64,000 nucleotides of DNA from Olleya namhaensis. Its GTDB lineage: Bacteria > Bacteroidota > Bacteroidia > Flavobacteriales > Flavobacteriaceae. The notes beneath the pieces were generated by a model that worked only from the letters and a program-made list of their open reading frames with translations, had not been told where the DNA came from and did not search any database. The stretch is from positions 434,001 to 498,000 of the forward strand of contig NZ_FORM01000002.1 in assembly GCF_900114005.1 (NCBI RefSeq). Direction: 5' to 3'. The first letter of the stretch is position 1. Each line of letters opens with the position of its first letter. This document shows positions 33,802 to 42,259 of this stretch, piece after piece. The position numbers and the translations under genes were made by a program.

Positions 33802-36606
33802 ATGAAAAATTTTACATACTTACTTTTTGCTTTGCTTAGCATTGCAACTTACGCACAAAACGGATCTGTTTCTGGAACACTAACAGATAAGGAGTTTAAT
33901 AACGAACCGTTATCTTTTGCAAACATCCTTATTAAAGGAACTACAACCGGAACAACATCTGATATGGATGGAAGCTATACCTTTTCTGATCTTAAACCGG
34001 GAACCTATAATATAGAGTTTAGTTTTGTTGGATATGAAACGCAAACTATACCAGCAACGGTTGAAGCTGGTAAAAACACAGAAATCAATGTTGCGATGGG
34101 CGCAAGCGCTGCAACATTAGACGAAGTTGTACTAGAAACTGTTACTACTAAAAGAGAAAGTGAAACAGCTTTATTATTAGAACAGAAAAAAGCAGTCGAA
34201 ATAAAACAAATTATTGGTGCTGAAGAATTATCTAGAAAAGGAGTCAGCGATGCGGCTGGTGCTGTTGCCAAAATATCTGGTGTGTCTAAACAAGAAGGCT
34301 CAAGCAATGTGTATGTAAGAGGGCTTGGTGATAGATACCTTAACACAACAATGAATGGTTTATCATTACCATCTAATGATGTTAACAAGAAAAACATTGA
34401 CTTAAACTTATTCTCTTCGGACGTTATTCAAAACGTTTCAATAAGTAAGGCTTATGCGTCTCAGTTTTATGGCGATTTTGCTGCCGGTAATGTAGACATT
34501 ACTTCTAAAGAACATAAAGGCGGTAGTTTTGTAGAAGCCTTTTCTGGAACAGGTTTTAATACCAATGCAATAGATAAAAATTTTGTAAGAAGCGAAGGGA
34601 CTGGATACTTTGGATATTATGGACGTGGCGAGCATAATCCGTTTGCGATTGTATTATCTCATGGTGTAGATGCAGTTGCTGTGGACACACCTATTAATGT
34701 TGCCTATGGCGCTTCTGGAGGAAGTTCTTTCAATTTTGAAAATGGTTCTAGATTAAGTTTCTTTTTAACGGGTGGATTCGAAAACAACTACGAGTACAGA
34801 AAAGGAAAGTCTGTAGATTTCTCTACTGTAGAGAAAAAAGCATTTGAAGCCTCAGAGGAGTTTGAATATTCTACGACTACAACTGCTATGGCTAATGTAA
34901 ACTATAAAATAAATAGTGATAACAGAATTAGCTTTAATTCGGTATTCATAAACAGTTCTTCTGACGAGGTTGGCTACTTTGGTATTGACGGACAGGGACG
35001 CAACAGAGATGCCATATTAAACACAGACAAAGGGTTTTACCAACAAAACATACAATTTGACCAAACTAAAATGTTTGTCAATCAATTAATAGGAAATCAC
35101 AAATCAGGTGATTTTGAATTAGACTGGGGTTTTGGATACAACAAAGTATTCTCTGACCAACCAGACCGTAAGCGTTTTAGTGTAGAAAATTACGATTACG
35201 CATTGGATAACGACCCAACAACAAATCCAACATTTTATAGTAATGTCGTGTTCGATAACCAGCGTTACTTCCAAAAAATTGAAGACGACGAATATAACGG
35301 TCGTGTTAACCTTGCTTATAACGTTAACGATAATCTTAAATTCAATTTTGGATACAACGGTAGACACAAAACAAGACAATTTAATAACATCAGATATGGA
35401 TATGACATCATTGATGGAGGTTACCAAATTGCAGATGTAAATAACCTTAATGCTGTTTTTAACTTAGACAACCTAAACTTAAATACTGGAGATTCTGGAT
35501 TATATCAAATCAAGGTTTTAAAACCATATCCTACATTATCAAATACTAACAGACCTGGGCTTTTTGAAAATACATATAATGGTAAACTAAATGTATATGC
35601 AGGTTATGCTGACGCAGAAATCAAAGCCGGAGACAAGTGGTTATTTGTACCAGGTGTAAGATTAGAAAACTTTGAACAAAGTATAGATTACAATGTAATA
35701 AACCTAGGTAACAACGGGGTAGATTCTAAAACCTCTAAAGAAACATTTATACTACCAAGTTTAAATATTAAATACAGTTTAAGCGATGATCAAAATCTTA
35801 GATTATCTGCTAGTAAAACGGTGTCGACACCAGAATTTAAAGAAATAGCACCGTTTGTATATGAAGACGTATCGACACGTATTGGTGGTAATCCTGATGT
35901 CCTTGGTTATTCAAATGTTTTAAACATAGATCTTAAATACGAATGGTTTTTTAGTAGAAGTGAAATAGTATCTATCGGTGCTTTTACAAAACAAATTGAA
36001 GATCCTATCAACCTTGTTGTTGTTGGAGATGCTACCGGAACACAACGATATGTTAGAACAGGAGACAAAGCAACCGTTTATGGTATTGAAGTCGAATTAA
36101 GAAAAGACATTTTAGTGGACGAAGATGATAATACTAATTTATCCTTCGGAGTTAACGCAACTTACATGAAAACAAATCAAGATTTATACGAAAATATAGA
36201 TGGCACATTTGATTTAGCATTCAATAAAACTGAAGATCAATTACAAGGCGCATCCCCTTTTATCTTAAATGCAGATGTTAGCTACTCGCCTACTTTCGAA
36301 AACTACAAGCCTGTTGCCAACCTAGTCTTTTCATATTTCTCTGACAGAATAGACGCTTTAGGATCTGGAGACTTAGGAAATATTGTTGAGAAAAGTGTTC
36401 CAACATTAGACTTTATCTGGAAAAACACAATCAACGACAATTTTGAAATCAACCTTAGCGCTAAAAACTTATTAAACCCAACCATTCAATACGTAAGAGA
36501 AGACCAAAATCAAGGCGATGTACTAGTAGTATCTGCTAACGGTAAAGGAGTAACAGATTACAAAAGAGGACTAAATGTAGGACTTCAACTTAAATATAAA
36601 TTTTAA
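33802..36606 (+). CDS. TonB-dependent receptor with carboxypeptidase-like N-terminal domain
   Basis: This 934-residue outer-membrane receptor has a signal peptide (FALLSIATYAQ), a carboxypeptidase D-like regulatory domain (about residues 20-105, SVSGTLTDKEFNNEPLSFANILIKG), a plug domain (GAEELSRKGVSDAAGAVAKISGVS) and a large beta-barrel ending in YKF. I chose Met 33802. The Met at 33781 lies two bases after the -7-like element and would not be transcribed. With the next lipoprotein it forms a two-gene unit. Pho-like heptads upstream suggest uptake of a phosphorus compound, but the substrate is not known. Confidence 0.88.
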   Translation: MKNFTYLLFALLSIATYAQNGSVSGTLTDKEFNNEPLSFANILIKGTTTGTTSDMDGSYTFSDLKPGTYNIEFSFVGYETQTIPATVEAGKNTEINVAMGASAATLDEVVLETVTTKRESETALLLEQKKAVEIKQIIGAEELSRKGVSDAAGAVAKISGVSKQEGSSNVYVRGLGDRYLNTTMNGLSLPSNDVNKKNIDLNLFSSDVIQNVSISKAYASQFYGDFAAGNVDITSKEHKGGSFVEAFSGTGFNTNAIDKNFVRSEGTGYFGYYGRGEHNPFAIVLSHGVDAVAVDTPINVAYGASGGSSFNFENGSRLSFFLTGGFENNYEYRKGKSVDFSTVEKKAFEASEEFEYSTTTTAMANVNYKINSDNRISFNSVFINSSSDEVGYFGIDGQGRNRDAILNTDKGFYQQNIQFDQTKMFVNQLIGNHKSGDFELDWGFGYNKVFSDQPDRKRFSVENYDYALDNDPTTNPTFYSNVVFDNQRYFQKIEDDEYNGRVNLAYNVNDNLKFNFGYNGRHKTRQFNNIRYGYDIIDGGYQIADVNNLNAVFNLDNLNLNTGDSGLYQIKVLKPYPTLSNTNRPGLFENTYNGKLNVYAGYADAEIKAGDKWLFVPGVRLENFEQSIDYNVINLGNNGVDSKTSKETFILPSLNIKYSLSDDQNLRLSASKTVSTPEFKEIAPFVYEDVSTRIGGNPDVLGYSNVLNIDLKYEWFFSRSEIVSIGAFTKQIEDPINLVVVGDATGTQRYVRTGDKATVYGIEVELRKDILVDEDDNTNLSFGVNATYMKTNQDLYENIDGTFDLAFNKTEDQLQGASPFILNADVSYSPTFENYKPVANLVFSYFSDRIDALGSGDLGNIVEKSVPTLDFIWKNTINDNFEINLSAKNLLNPTIQYVREDQNQGDVLVVSANGKGVTDYKRGLNVGLQLKYKF

Positions 36607-36648
36607 CAAAATAAACTTAAACACAAAATACAACTAAAACCAAAAACA

Positions 36649-37821
36649 ATGAAAAAACAAATAATTTTAGGCTTAGCATTAGCATCAATGGTATTCTCTT
36701 GTTCAACAGATGACACTTCTGATATTGTAATTAATGACAATAGTGTTACAAACAACAACTCTGGAGGAGACGGAACAACAGACCCTGCAACTATTTTCTT
36801 ATCTGGAACTTATACTGAAGACTTAACTTTAGATGCAAACAACACTTACAAGTTAAATGGATCTTTAATAATGACAAGTGGTACAACATTAACTATCCCT
36901 GCTTGTATGACAATTCAAGCATTAGCTTCCGGAGCAGATGTCTACATTGCAATATCTCAGGGTGCAAAAATTATAGCAAACGGTACTGCAGATTGTCCTA
37001 TTGTATTTACTTCTGACGCTGCAAGTCCAGCTGCTGGAGATTGGGGAGGATTAATCATATTAGGAAAAGCACCTATCAATTCTGTAACAGGAACAAACAC
37101 TGCTACATCAGAAATTGCAAGTTTACCTTACGGAGGAAATGTAGCAAATGACAATTCTGGATCTTTAAACTATGTACGTGTAGAGTATTCTGGTGGTGCT
37201 GCAGATGGACAATCTGAAAACAACGGATTCTCTTTTTACGGTGTTGGTAATGCAACTTCTGTAAACTACATCCAAGCATACGCAGGAAAAGATGATGGTA
37301 TCGAGTTTTTTGGAGGAACAGTTAATGCTAGCTACATCTCTGTAATTAATGCAGAAGACGATTCTGTAGACTGGACAGAAGGTTTTTCTGGAACATTAGA
37401 ACATGTATACATTTCTAACAGAGCGTCTGACGACAAAGCTATCGAAGCAGATGGTTACAACACGGACTTTAGCAATGCTACTGGAATATTCTCTAAACCA
37501 ACAGTAAACAATGTAACTATAGTTGGAGAAGGTTCTGCTAACTCTTCTGAAGCAGTAAGATTAAGAGCAGGAACACAAGGTTTATTTAGTAACATAATGA
37601 TTACTGGATATGCTGAAGGTTTTGACTTAGATGATTTAGAAACTGGAAACGGTGTTGTTAGTGATGATCTTCAAGTAACAGGTGTTACTTTTGTAGACGT
37701 AACAGATAAAGTAAAAAATGATACAACTGTAACATTTACAGATGCTGACTTTGCAACTGGAGAAGATACTGCAACAGGTACAGATTACACAACTTGGGGA
37801 GCAGGTTGGACAATCAACTAA
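36649..37821 (+). CDS. beta-helix-type surface lipoprotein paired with the TonB receptor
   Basis: This 390-residue lipoprotein has a lipobox (MVFSCSTDD) and an Asn/Gly-rich linker. The long domain has right-handed beta-helix-like repeats (GNATSVNYIQAYAGKDDGIEFFGGTVNASYISVINAEDDSVDW). It is Gly, Thr, Ser and Asp-rich and ends TTWGAGWTIN. It starts 43 bases after the receptor and ends at a strong terminator, so the two are likely one transcript. A role as surface binding partner of the receptor is inferred; no enzymatic motif is seen. Confidence 0.82.
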   Translation: MKKQIILGLALASMVFSCSTDDTSDIVINDNSVTNNNSGGDGTTDPATIFLSGTYTEDLTLDANNTYKLNGSLIMTSGTTLTIPACMTIQALASGADVYIAISQGAKIIANGTADCPIVFTSDAASPAAGDWGGLIILGKAPINSVTGTNTATSEIASLPYGGNVANDNSGSLNYVRVEYSGGAADGQSENNGFSFYGVGNATSVNYIQAYAGKDDGIEFFGGTVNASYISVINAEDDSVDWTEGFSGTLEHVYISNRASDDKAIEADGYNTDFSNATGIFSKPTVNNVTIVGEGSANSSEAVRLRAGTQGLFSNIMITGYAEGFDLDDLETGNGVVSDDLQVTGVTFVDVTDKVKNDTTVTFTDADFATGEDTATGTDYTTWGAGWTIN

Positions 37822-37836
37822 ATCTAAATTATTATC

Positions 37837-37871
37837 AAAAAAAAAGCCTTGCGAATGCAAGGCTTTTTTTT
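37837..37871. terminator. terminator between the lipoprotein gene and the convergent YwqK-like gene
   Basis: AAAAAAAAAGCCTTGC and GCAAGGCTTTTTTTTT form a perfect stem around GAAT. It can end both converging transcripts. Confidence 0.93.
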
Positions 37872-37881
37872 GTATTGTAAC

Positions 37882-38241
37882 TTAATTACTTGTTGCTACT
37901 GGATTTTTTACTTTCCATTCGCTAACGTTAGCAATTTTGTTATTCGTATAATCTACTTCTTTAAGAGTGGCATCATTCCAATAAAACCACTTGCCGACTT
38001 TTTTACCATTATCATAATTTGCTGAAACTTGTTTCTTGCCTTCCGTGTCAAAACTCAACCACTCACCTTGTAATTTACCATCTGTAGTATAAGCACCTGT
38101 TTGGCTTACAACTCCATTGTCATGATAATAAACAACATCTATTAAGTTAGTGTTTGCATTTAGCTTTAAATCTCTTTTGTCTTGAGCAAAAGAAACCACA
38201 GTAAATAAAAAAGCAATTGAAACTAAAATTGATTTCTTCAT
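37882..38241 (-). CDS. secreted YwqK-like (MORN-variant repeat) protein
   Basis: This 119-residue protein has a signal peptide (FTVVSFAQ) and two or three short repeats of the MORN-variant/YwqK type: YYHDNGVVSQTGAYTTDGKLQGEW, SFDTEGKKQVSANYDNGKKVGKWFYW and ATLKEVDYTNNKI. Although YwqK-family members were named as antitoxins, many Bacteroidetes members are secreted and have no linked toxin, as here. Function is unknown. A perfect TATATTTG -7 element lies upstream (38268-38275). Confidence 0.8.
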   Translation of the reverse strand: MKKSILVSIAFLFTVVSFAQDKRDLKLNANTNLIDVVYYHDNGVVSQTGAYTTDGKLQGEWLSFDTEGKKQVSANYDNGKKVGKWFYWNDATLKEVDYTNNKIANVSEWKVKNPVATSN

Positions 38242-38284
38242 AATTATGGGTTTTTAATATTATATACCAAATATACACATTACA

Positions 38285-38324
38285 TAACATTTATACAACA
38301 TTTACGTAACATTAAATTAACATA
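38285..38324 (+). promoter_or_regulatory. four tandem 11-base repeats of TAACATT type
   Basis: TAACATT, CAACATT, TAACATT and TAACATA start at 38285, 38296, 38307 and 38318, exactly 11 bases apart. This is the cleanest Pho-box-like array in the window. In heptad orientation it points toward the plus-strand genes, but it lies 14 bases from the -7 element of the minus-strand YwqK-like gene. Which transcript it controls is open. Confidence 0.5.
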
Positions 38325-38382
38325 AGAAACACAATAGCCTGATTTACAATTGTTTAATTAAATTATTTAACACAATAATCCT

Positions 38383-38437
38383 TAATAATTAGATAATATT
38401 AGGGTTACATTAATATCACCTTACTTAGTGATATTTG
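38383..38437 (+). promoter_or_regulatory. candidate Pho-dependent promoter before the orphan terminator
   Basis: TAATAAT, TAATATT, TTACATT and TCACCTT at 38383, 38394, 38405 and 38416 are degenerate heptads 11 bases apart. The last two end 23 and 12 bases before the TTTG of GATATTTG (38430-38437). The same distances, 23 and 12, recur at the receptor and porin promoters. Confidence 0.35.
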
Positions 38438-38442
38438 TTAGT

Positions 38443-38550
38443 GTCTTAAGACAACACAATTAGTACGTCATATAATCTATTAGTTTTTGTCGACTACATT
38501 ATTATGATTTCTAATAAGGCTGCTTTAGGCCAAAGCAGCCTTTATTTGTT
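38443..38550 (+). ncRNA. candidate small RNA, possibly phosphate-regulated
   Basis: A transcript from GATATTTG would start near 38443 and run about 105 bases to the stem-loop AAGGCTGCTTT/AAAGCAGCCTT (38516-38542) with a T-rich tail. No ORF lies in it. Near its 5' end GTCTTAAGAC can form a small hairpin. The terminator has no plus-strand gene before it, so something other than an mRNA must end there. Existence and boundaries are inferred. Confidence 0.35.
38516..38550 (+). terminator. orphan rho-independent terminator
   Basis: An 11-bp perfect stem (AAGGCTGCTTT with AAAGCAGCCTT, loop AGGCC) is followed by TTTATTTGTT. The nearest upstream plus-strand gene ends at 37821 and already has its own terminator. 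Confidence 0.75.
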
Positions 38551-38579
38551 AAAAAAAACATAAAATAGTAATACTTAGG

Positions 38580-38612
38580 AAACGTTAAATTAACATTAGT
38601 GTTGGTTATTTG
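38580..38612 (+). promoter_or_regulatory. porin promoter with two phased heptads
   Basis: AAACGTT (38580) and TAACATT (38591) are 11 bases apart. They end 23 and 12 bases before the TTTG of the -7-like GTTATTTG (38605-38612). The TATTTGC core is shared with the PiT promoter. The ATG is at 38638. Confidence 0.4.
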
Positions 38613-38637
38613 CAGCGACAAAAACTAATAACTTAAC

Positions 38638-39840
38638 ATGACACGTATTCTATACTTAGCACTTTTTATGTGCTTTACATTATCTGTAAACGCACAAGAA
38701 ATAAGTGACACCTCTTTTGGAAAAGGGTTAATCAATTTTACTGCAAAGGACAGTTCTTTTAGCGTAAAGTTTGCGCCTCGCTTCCAAGTAAGGTCAATGT
38801 CATCATGGGACCATGATGGATCACAATACACAAGTCCAGAACACAATTTTATTGTACGTCGTGCACGTTTAAAATTTGATGGTTTTGCTTACAGCCCAAA
38901 ATTAAAATACAAACTAGAATTAGGATTATCTAACAGAGACATCTCTGGAGCTAATCAATTTAACCGTAACACACCTAGATATATCTTAGATGCTGTTATT
39001 ATGTGGCATTTTGCAGAAAACTGGGAGCTTTGGGCAGGTCAAACAAAATTACCTGGTAACGTAGAGCGTGTGGTATCTTCAGCCAATCTTCAACTTATTG
39101 ATCGTTCTATGTTAAACAGTCGTTTTAATATTGACCGTGATTTAGGACTTCAACTTAGACATAAATCAGACTTAGGTGGTGGGTTTTTAATGCGTGAAAA
39201 ATTAGCAATTTCTCAAGGAGAAGGTCGTAATGTTTCAGAAGGAAACGAAGGTGGTTTGCAATACACTGCTCGTTTAGAACTTTTACCTTTCGGAACATTT
39301 AAATCAAAAGGAGATTATGTTCAAGCAGATTTAAAACGTGAAGAAACACCAAAATTAATGGTAGGATTCACATATAACTACAACCAAAATGCTGTTAGAG
39401 AACGTAGTGGTCTAGGAGACTATATGTTTAAAAGTGATGGTAGTTTATACGAAACTAATGTGACAACGCTTTTTGCTGATGCCATGTTTAAATACCAAGG
39501 GTTCTCTTTTATGGCAGAATATGCTAATCGCGATACCGACAACCCAATTGCTTTAGACACAGATGGTACAACGCCAACTGGAGATGTTGTATTGGTTGGA
39601 AATGCAATAAACCTACAAGCGGGTTACTTATTTAAAACTAATTATGAACTTGCAGGTCGTTTTACATCATTAACATACGACAGCGTTACAGGAAGTCTTC
39701 CAACAAAACAATATACACTGGGAGGTTCTAGATATCTTGTTGGACATAAACTAAAAGTACAAACGGACTTAAGTTACACAACAGTTGATGGTAACGAGGA
39801 TAACATTACTTTTAGACTAGGATTTGACATTCATTTTTAA
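38638..39840 (+). CDS. phosphate-selective porin, OprO/OprP family
   Basis: The 400-residue protein has a signal peptide (LSVNAQ) and a 16-strand-type barrel. It has the OprO/P family marks SVKFAPRFQVRSMSSWD, HNFIVRRARLKFDGFAYSPKLKYKLELGLSN and a C-terminal LGFDIHF. Members form channels for phosphate or polyphosphate in the outer membrane. It is followed 77 bases later by a PiT phosphate transporter, and a Pho-like site precedes it, so a phosphate role is well supported by context. Confidence 0.9.
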   Translation: MTRILYLALFMCFTLSVNAQEISDTSFGKGLINFTAKDSSFSVKFAPRFQVRSMSSWDHDGSQYTSPEHNFIVRRARLKFDGFAYSPKLKYKLELGLSNRDISGANQFNRNTPRYILDAVIMWHFAENWELWAGQTKLPGNVERVVSSANLQLIDRSMLNSRFNIDRDLGLQLRHKSDLGGGFLMREKLAISQGEGRNVSEGNEGGLQYTARLELLPFGTFKSKGDYVQADLKREETPKLMVGFTYNYNQNAVRERSGLGDYMFKSDGSLYETNVTTLFADAMFKYQGFSFMAEYANRDTDNPIALDTDGTTPTGDVVLVGNAINLQAGYLFKTNYELAGRFTSLTYDSVTGSLPTKQYTLGGSRYLVGHKLKVQTDLSYTTVDGNEDNITFRLGFDIHF

Positions 39841-39850
39841 AGTCAAAACA

Positions 39851-39904
39851 TAACATTGTCGTAACATTGCAATGGAAAACAGTAAAGATATTTGCAAACT
39901 TATT
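39851..39904 (+). promoter_or_regulatory. PiT promoter with tandem TAACATT heptads
   Basis: Two perfect TAACATT heptads (39851 and 39862) are 11 bases apart. The second ends 33 bases before the TTTG of the -7-like GATATTTG (39897-39904), which is identical to the -7 element of the candidate small RNA. Confidence 0.5.
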
Positions 39905-39917
39905 TTAATTAAAAATT

Positions 39918-42203
39918 ATGGATAATATTTATTTATTTATGTTGATTGCCATCATAGTGTTGGCGGTAGTTGATATTGTTGTTGGTGTAAGTAATGATGC
40001 GATCAACTTTTTAAATTCTGCTATTGGTTCTAAAGCCATTTCTATGCGTACTATAATGATAGTTGCTAGTTTAGGTATATTTATTGGAGCTGTGTTTTCA
40101 AGCGGAATGATGGAGGTAGCACGAAAAGGTATTTTTGTACCTGCCATGTTTAGCTTTGAAGAAATCATGTACATCTTCATGGCTGTTATGATTACCGACA
40201 TTTTACTATTAGACTTTTTTAACACCTTAGGATTACCTACATCTACTACAGTTTCGATTGTATTTAATTTGTTAGGGGCTGCGGTTGTTATGTCTTTAAT
40301 TAAAATTAGCGGGTCAGACACGCAAACTTTTGCAGATTTAGGAAACTACATTAATACCAAGAAAGCTATAGAAATTATAACAGGAATAGTCATGTCCGTG
40401 TTTATAGCCTTTTCTGTTGGTGCATTAGTACAATGGGTTTCTCGTTTAATATTCACGTTTCAATATGAGAAAAAATCTAAACATTTTGGTGCAATATTTG
40501 GAGGAGTATCATTAGCTGCAATCACATATTTTATTTTCTTAAAAGGATTAAAAGGAACACCTTTTTATAAAAGCATCAAAGGATCAATAGAAGGAAACGA
40601 GCTATACATCATACTTGGAAGTATTGTAGTATGGACTTTGTTCTCTTATGCTTTTCAAAAGTTAACTAAAAAAAGTGTTTTAATTATAGTAATTGCTGTT
40701 GGTACATTTGGTCTTGCATTAGCCTTTTCAGGAAATGACTTAGTAAACTTTATTGGTGTACCTATGGCAGCATTCCACTCTTTTGAAGCCATGCAAAATG
40801 CTTTTTTAACATCAGGGACATTACCAGCAGATTTCTCTATGGCAGTCTTAGAGAAAAAAGTACCTGCAGAGCCATTATTATTATTTATAGCTGGTGGTAT
40901 CATGGTATTAACGTTATGGTTTTCTAAAAAAGCAAAAACAGTTGCTGAGACGGAAATTAGCTTATCTAGTCAAGGTGATACACATGAAAAATTTGAGCCA
41001 AACATATTATCAAGAGGTATTGTAAAAGGAACCTCTGCTTTATCTGATTACCTAAGTGTAATAATACCAAAATCTACACAGGAAAAAATAGGAAGAAGCT
41101 TTGAAAAACCAAGTGCAAAAGCTTTAACTAAAGCACAAAGTAAAGACTTACCTGCTTTTGATATGATTAGAGCAGCAGTAAACTTAATGGTGGCTGGAGT
41201 ATTAATTGCATTAGCAACCTCTATGAAATTACCTTTATCTACAACTTACGTGACGTTTATGGTTGCCATGGGTACTTCTTTTGCTGACCGCGCTTGGGGA
41301 CGTGAGAGCGCTGTTTACAGAGTAGCTGGCGTATTAAATGTTATTGGTGGTTGGTTTGGAACTGCATTTGGAGCCTTTTTTGCGGCTGGAACTGTAGTAT
41401 TCTTAATCAATTGGAATCCTAAAGTAATGGCGCCAATATTATTGTTACTGACAGCAATATTACTAGTAAGAAACTATTTAGCACACAAAGAAACATCTAA
41501 CAAAACAATTCCTGAAGATAGCTTAACAGACTCAGAAAGTAGTTCTGTACAAGGTGTTATTCACGAAAGTGCAAAAAACATTGCTAACGTTGTAAAAAGA
41601 GGAAACAAAATTTACACTAACGCTATTAATGGTTTAGCTAAACAAGACAGTGTTTTACTTAAGAAAAACAAAAAACAGGTCATTAAATTATCTGACGAAG
41701 TAGATTCTCTAAGAGATAACATATTCTATTTTATTAAAAATTTAGATGAATCTAGTTTAAATGCAAGTAACTTTTATATTAACATATTAGGATACTTACA
41801 AGATATGACACAGTCTTTAGACTACATTACTAAAATGAGTCATAAGCATGTGAATAACAATCATAAAAAATTGAAATTCAGTCAAATTAAAGAGTTAAAA
41901 GAAATTGATGGTCGTTTTGATTTGTTTTTCAATAACACGCAAAACGCTTTTAATTCAGGATCTTTCGAAGAAATAGGAGATATTCTAGGTAGAAAGAAAG
42001 AAATCATGGAACTAGTGACTTCTAAAATATTAAAGCAAGTAGAACGTACTAGAACGGAAGAGTCTAGTCCAAAAAACACAACTTTATATTTTAACTTACT
42101 ATCAGAAACTAAAGATTTACTTAGTGCAACTATGAATCTTTTAGAAGAGTATCACAATGCACACGATGCGTCTGTTACTCCTGCAAAAATAGAAGAAGAA
42201 TAA
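39918..42203 (+). CDS. PiT-family inorganic phosphate transporter fused to a PhoU-like domain
   Basis: The 761-residue protein has an N-terminal PHO4 transporter (about residues 1-525). It carries the duplicated PiT signatures GVSNDAINFLNSAIGSKAISMRT and LATSMKLPLSTTYVTFMVAMGTSFADRAW, with about 12 membrane helices. A cytoplasmic helical domain (about 540-755, VQGVIHESAKNIANVVKRGNKIYTNAINGLAKQD) resembles PhoU/DUF47. PhoU-like domains control phosphate flux and signalling. In many bacteria the two parts are separate neighbouring genes; here they are one chain. Confidence 0.92.
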   Translation: MDNIYLFMLIAIIVLAVVDIVVGVSNDAINFLNSAIGSKAISMRTIMIVASLGIFIGAVFSSGMMEVARKGIFVPAMFSFEEIMYIFMAVMITDILLLDFFNTLGLPTSTTVSIVFNLLGAAVVMSLIKISGSDTQTFADLGNYINTKKAIEIITGIVMSVFIAFSVGALVQWVSRLIFTFQYEKKSKHFGAIFGGVSLAAITYFIFLKGLKGTPFYKSIKGSIEGNELYIILGSIVVWTLFSYAFQKLTKKSVLIIVIAVGTFGLALAFSGNDLVNFIGVPMAAFHSFEAMQNAFLTSGTLPADFSMAVLEKKVPAEPLLLFIAGGIMVLTLWFSKKAKTVAETEISLSSQGDTHEKFEPNILSRGIVKGTSALSDYLSVIIPKSTQEKIGRSFEKPSAKALTKAQSKDLPAFDMIRAAVNLMVAGVLIALATSMKLPLSTTYVTFMVAMGTSFADRAWGRESAVYRVAGVLNVIGGWFGTAFGAFFAAGTVVFLINWNPKVMAPILLLLTAILLVRNYLAHKETSNKTIPEDSLTDSESSSVQGVIHESAKNIANVVKRGNKIYTNAINGLAKQDSVLLKKNKKQVIKLSDEVDSLRDNIFYFIKNLDESSLNASNFYINILGYLQDMTQSLDYITKMSHKHVNNNHKKLKFSQIKELKEIDGRFDLFFNNTQNAFNSGSFEEIGDILGRKKEIMELVTSKILKQVERTRTEESSPKNTTLYFNLLSETKDLLSATMNLLEEYHNAHDASVTPAKIEEE

Positions 42204-42226
42204 ACTACAGTTAACTTATAATTTAT

Positions 42227-42258
42227 AAAGCCACCTTTTATTAAGGTGGCTTTTTTTA
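42227..42258. terminator. terminator between the PiT and chrA genes
   Basis: AAAGCCACCTT pairs with AAGGTGGCTTT around a short loop and is followed by seven T. It serves the PiT gene and probably the convergent chrA. Confidence 0.9.
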
Positions 42259-42259
42259 T

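Larger units (their letters stand above)
38242..38637. other. 396-base intergenic region with phased repeats, -7 elements and an orphan terminator
   Basis: This long gap between the divergent YwqK-like and porin genes has no ORF. It holds the minus-strand -7 element TATATTTG (38268-38275), four phased heptads (38285-38324), a second phased heptad set (38383-38422) before GATATTTG (38430-38437), a strong stem-loop terminator (38516-38550) and the porin promoter near 38605-38612. Confidence 0.6.

Noticed and set aside
35119-35440. Overlapping small ORFs on both strands inside the TonB receptor
   Set aside because: They fall within the continuous receptor barrel and have low-complexity Val/Thr/Ile content.
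37882-38241. Toxin-antitoxin module suggested by the YwqK family name
   Set aside because: The product has a signal peptide and there is no toxin gene beside it; the family label is historical.
38285-38324. Short CRISPR-like array
   Set aside because: The period is 11 bases with no spacers of usual size; it fits a regulatory heptad array better.
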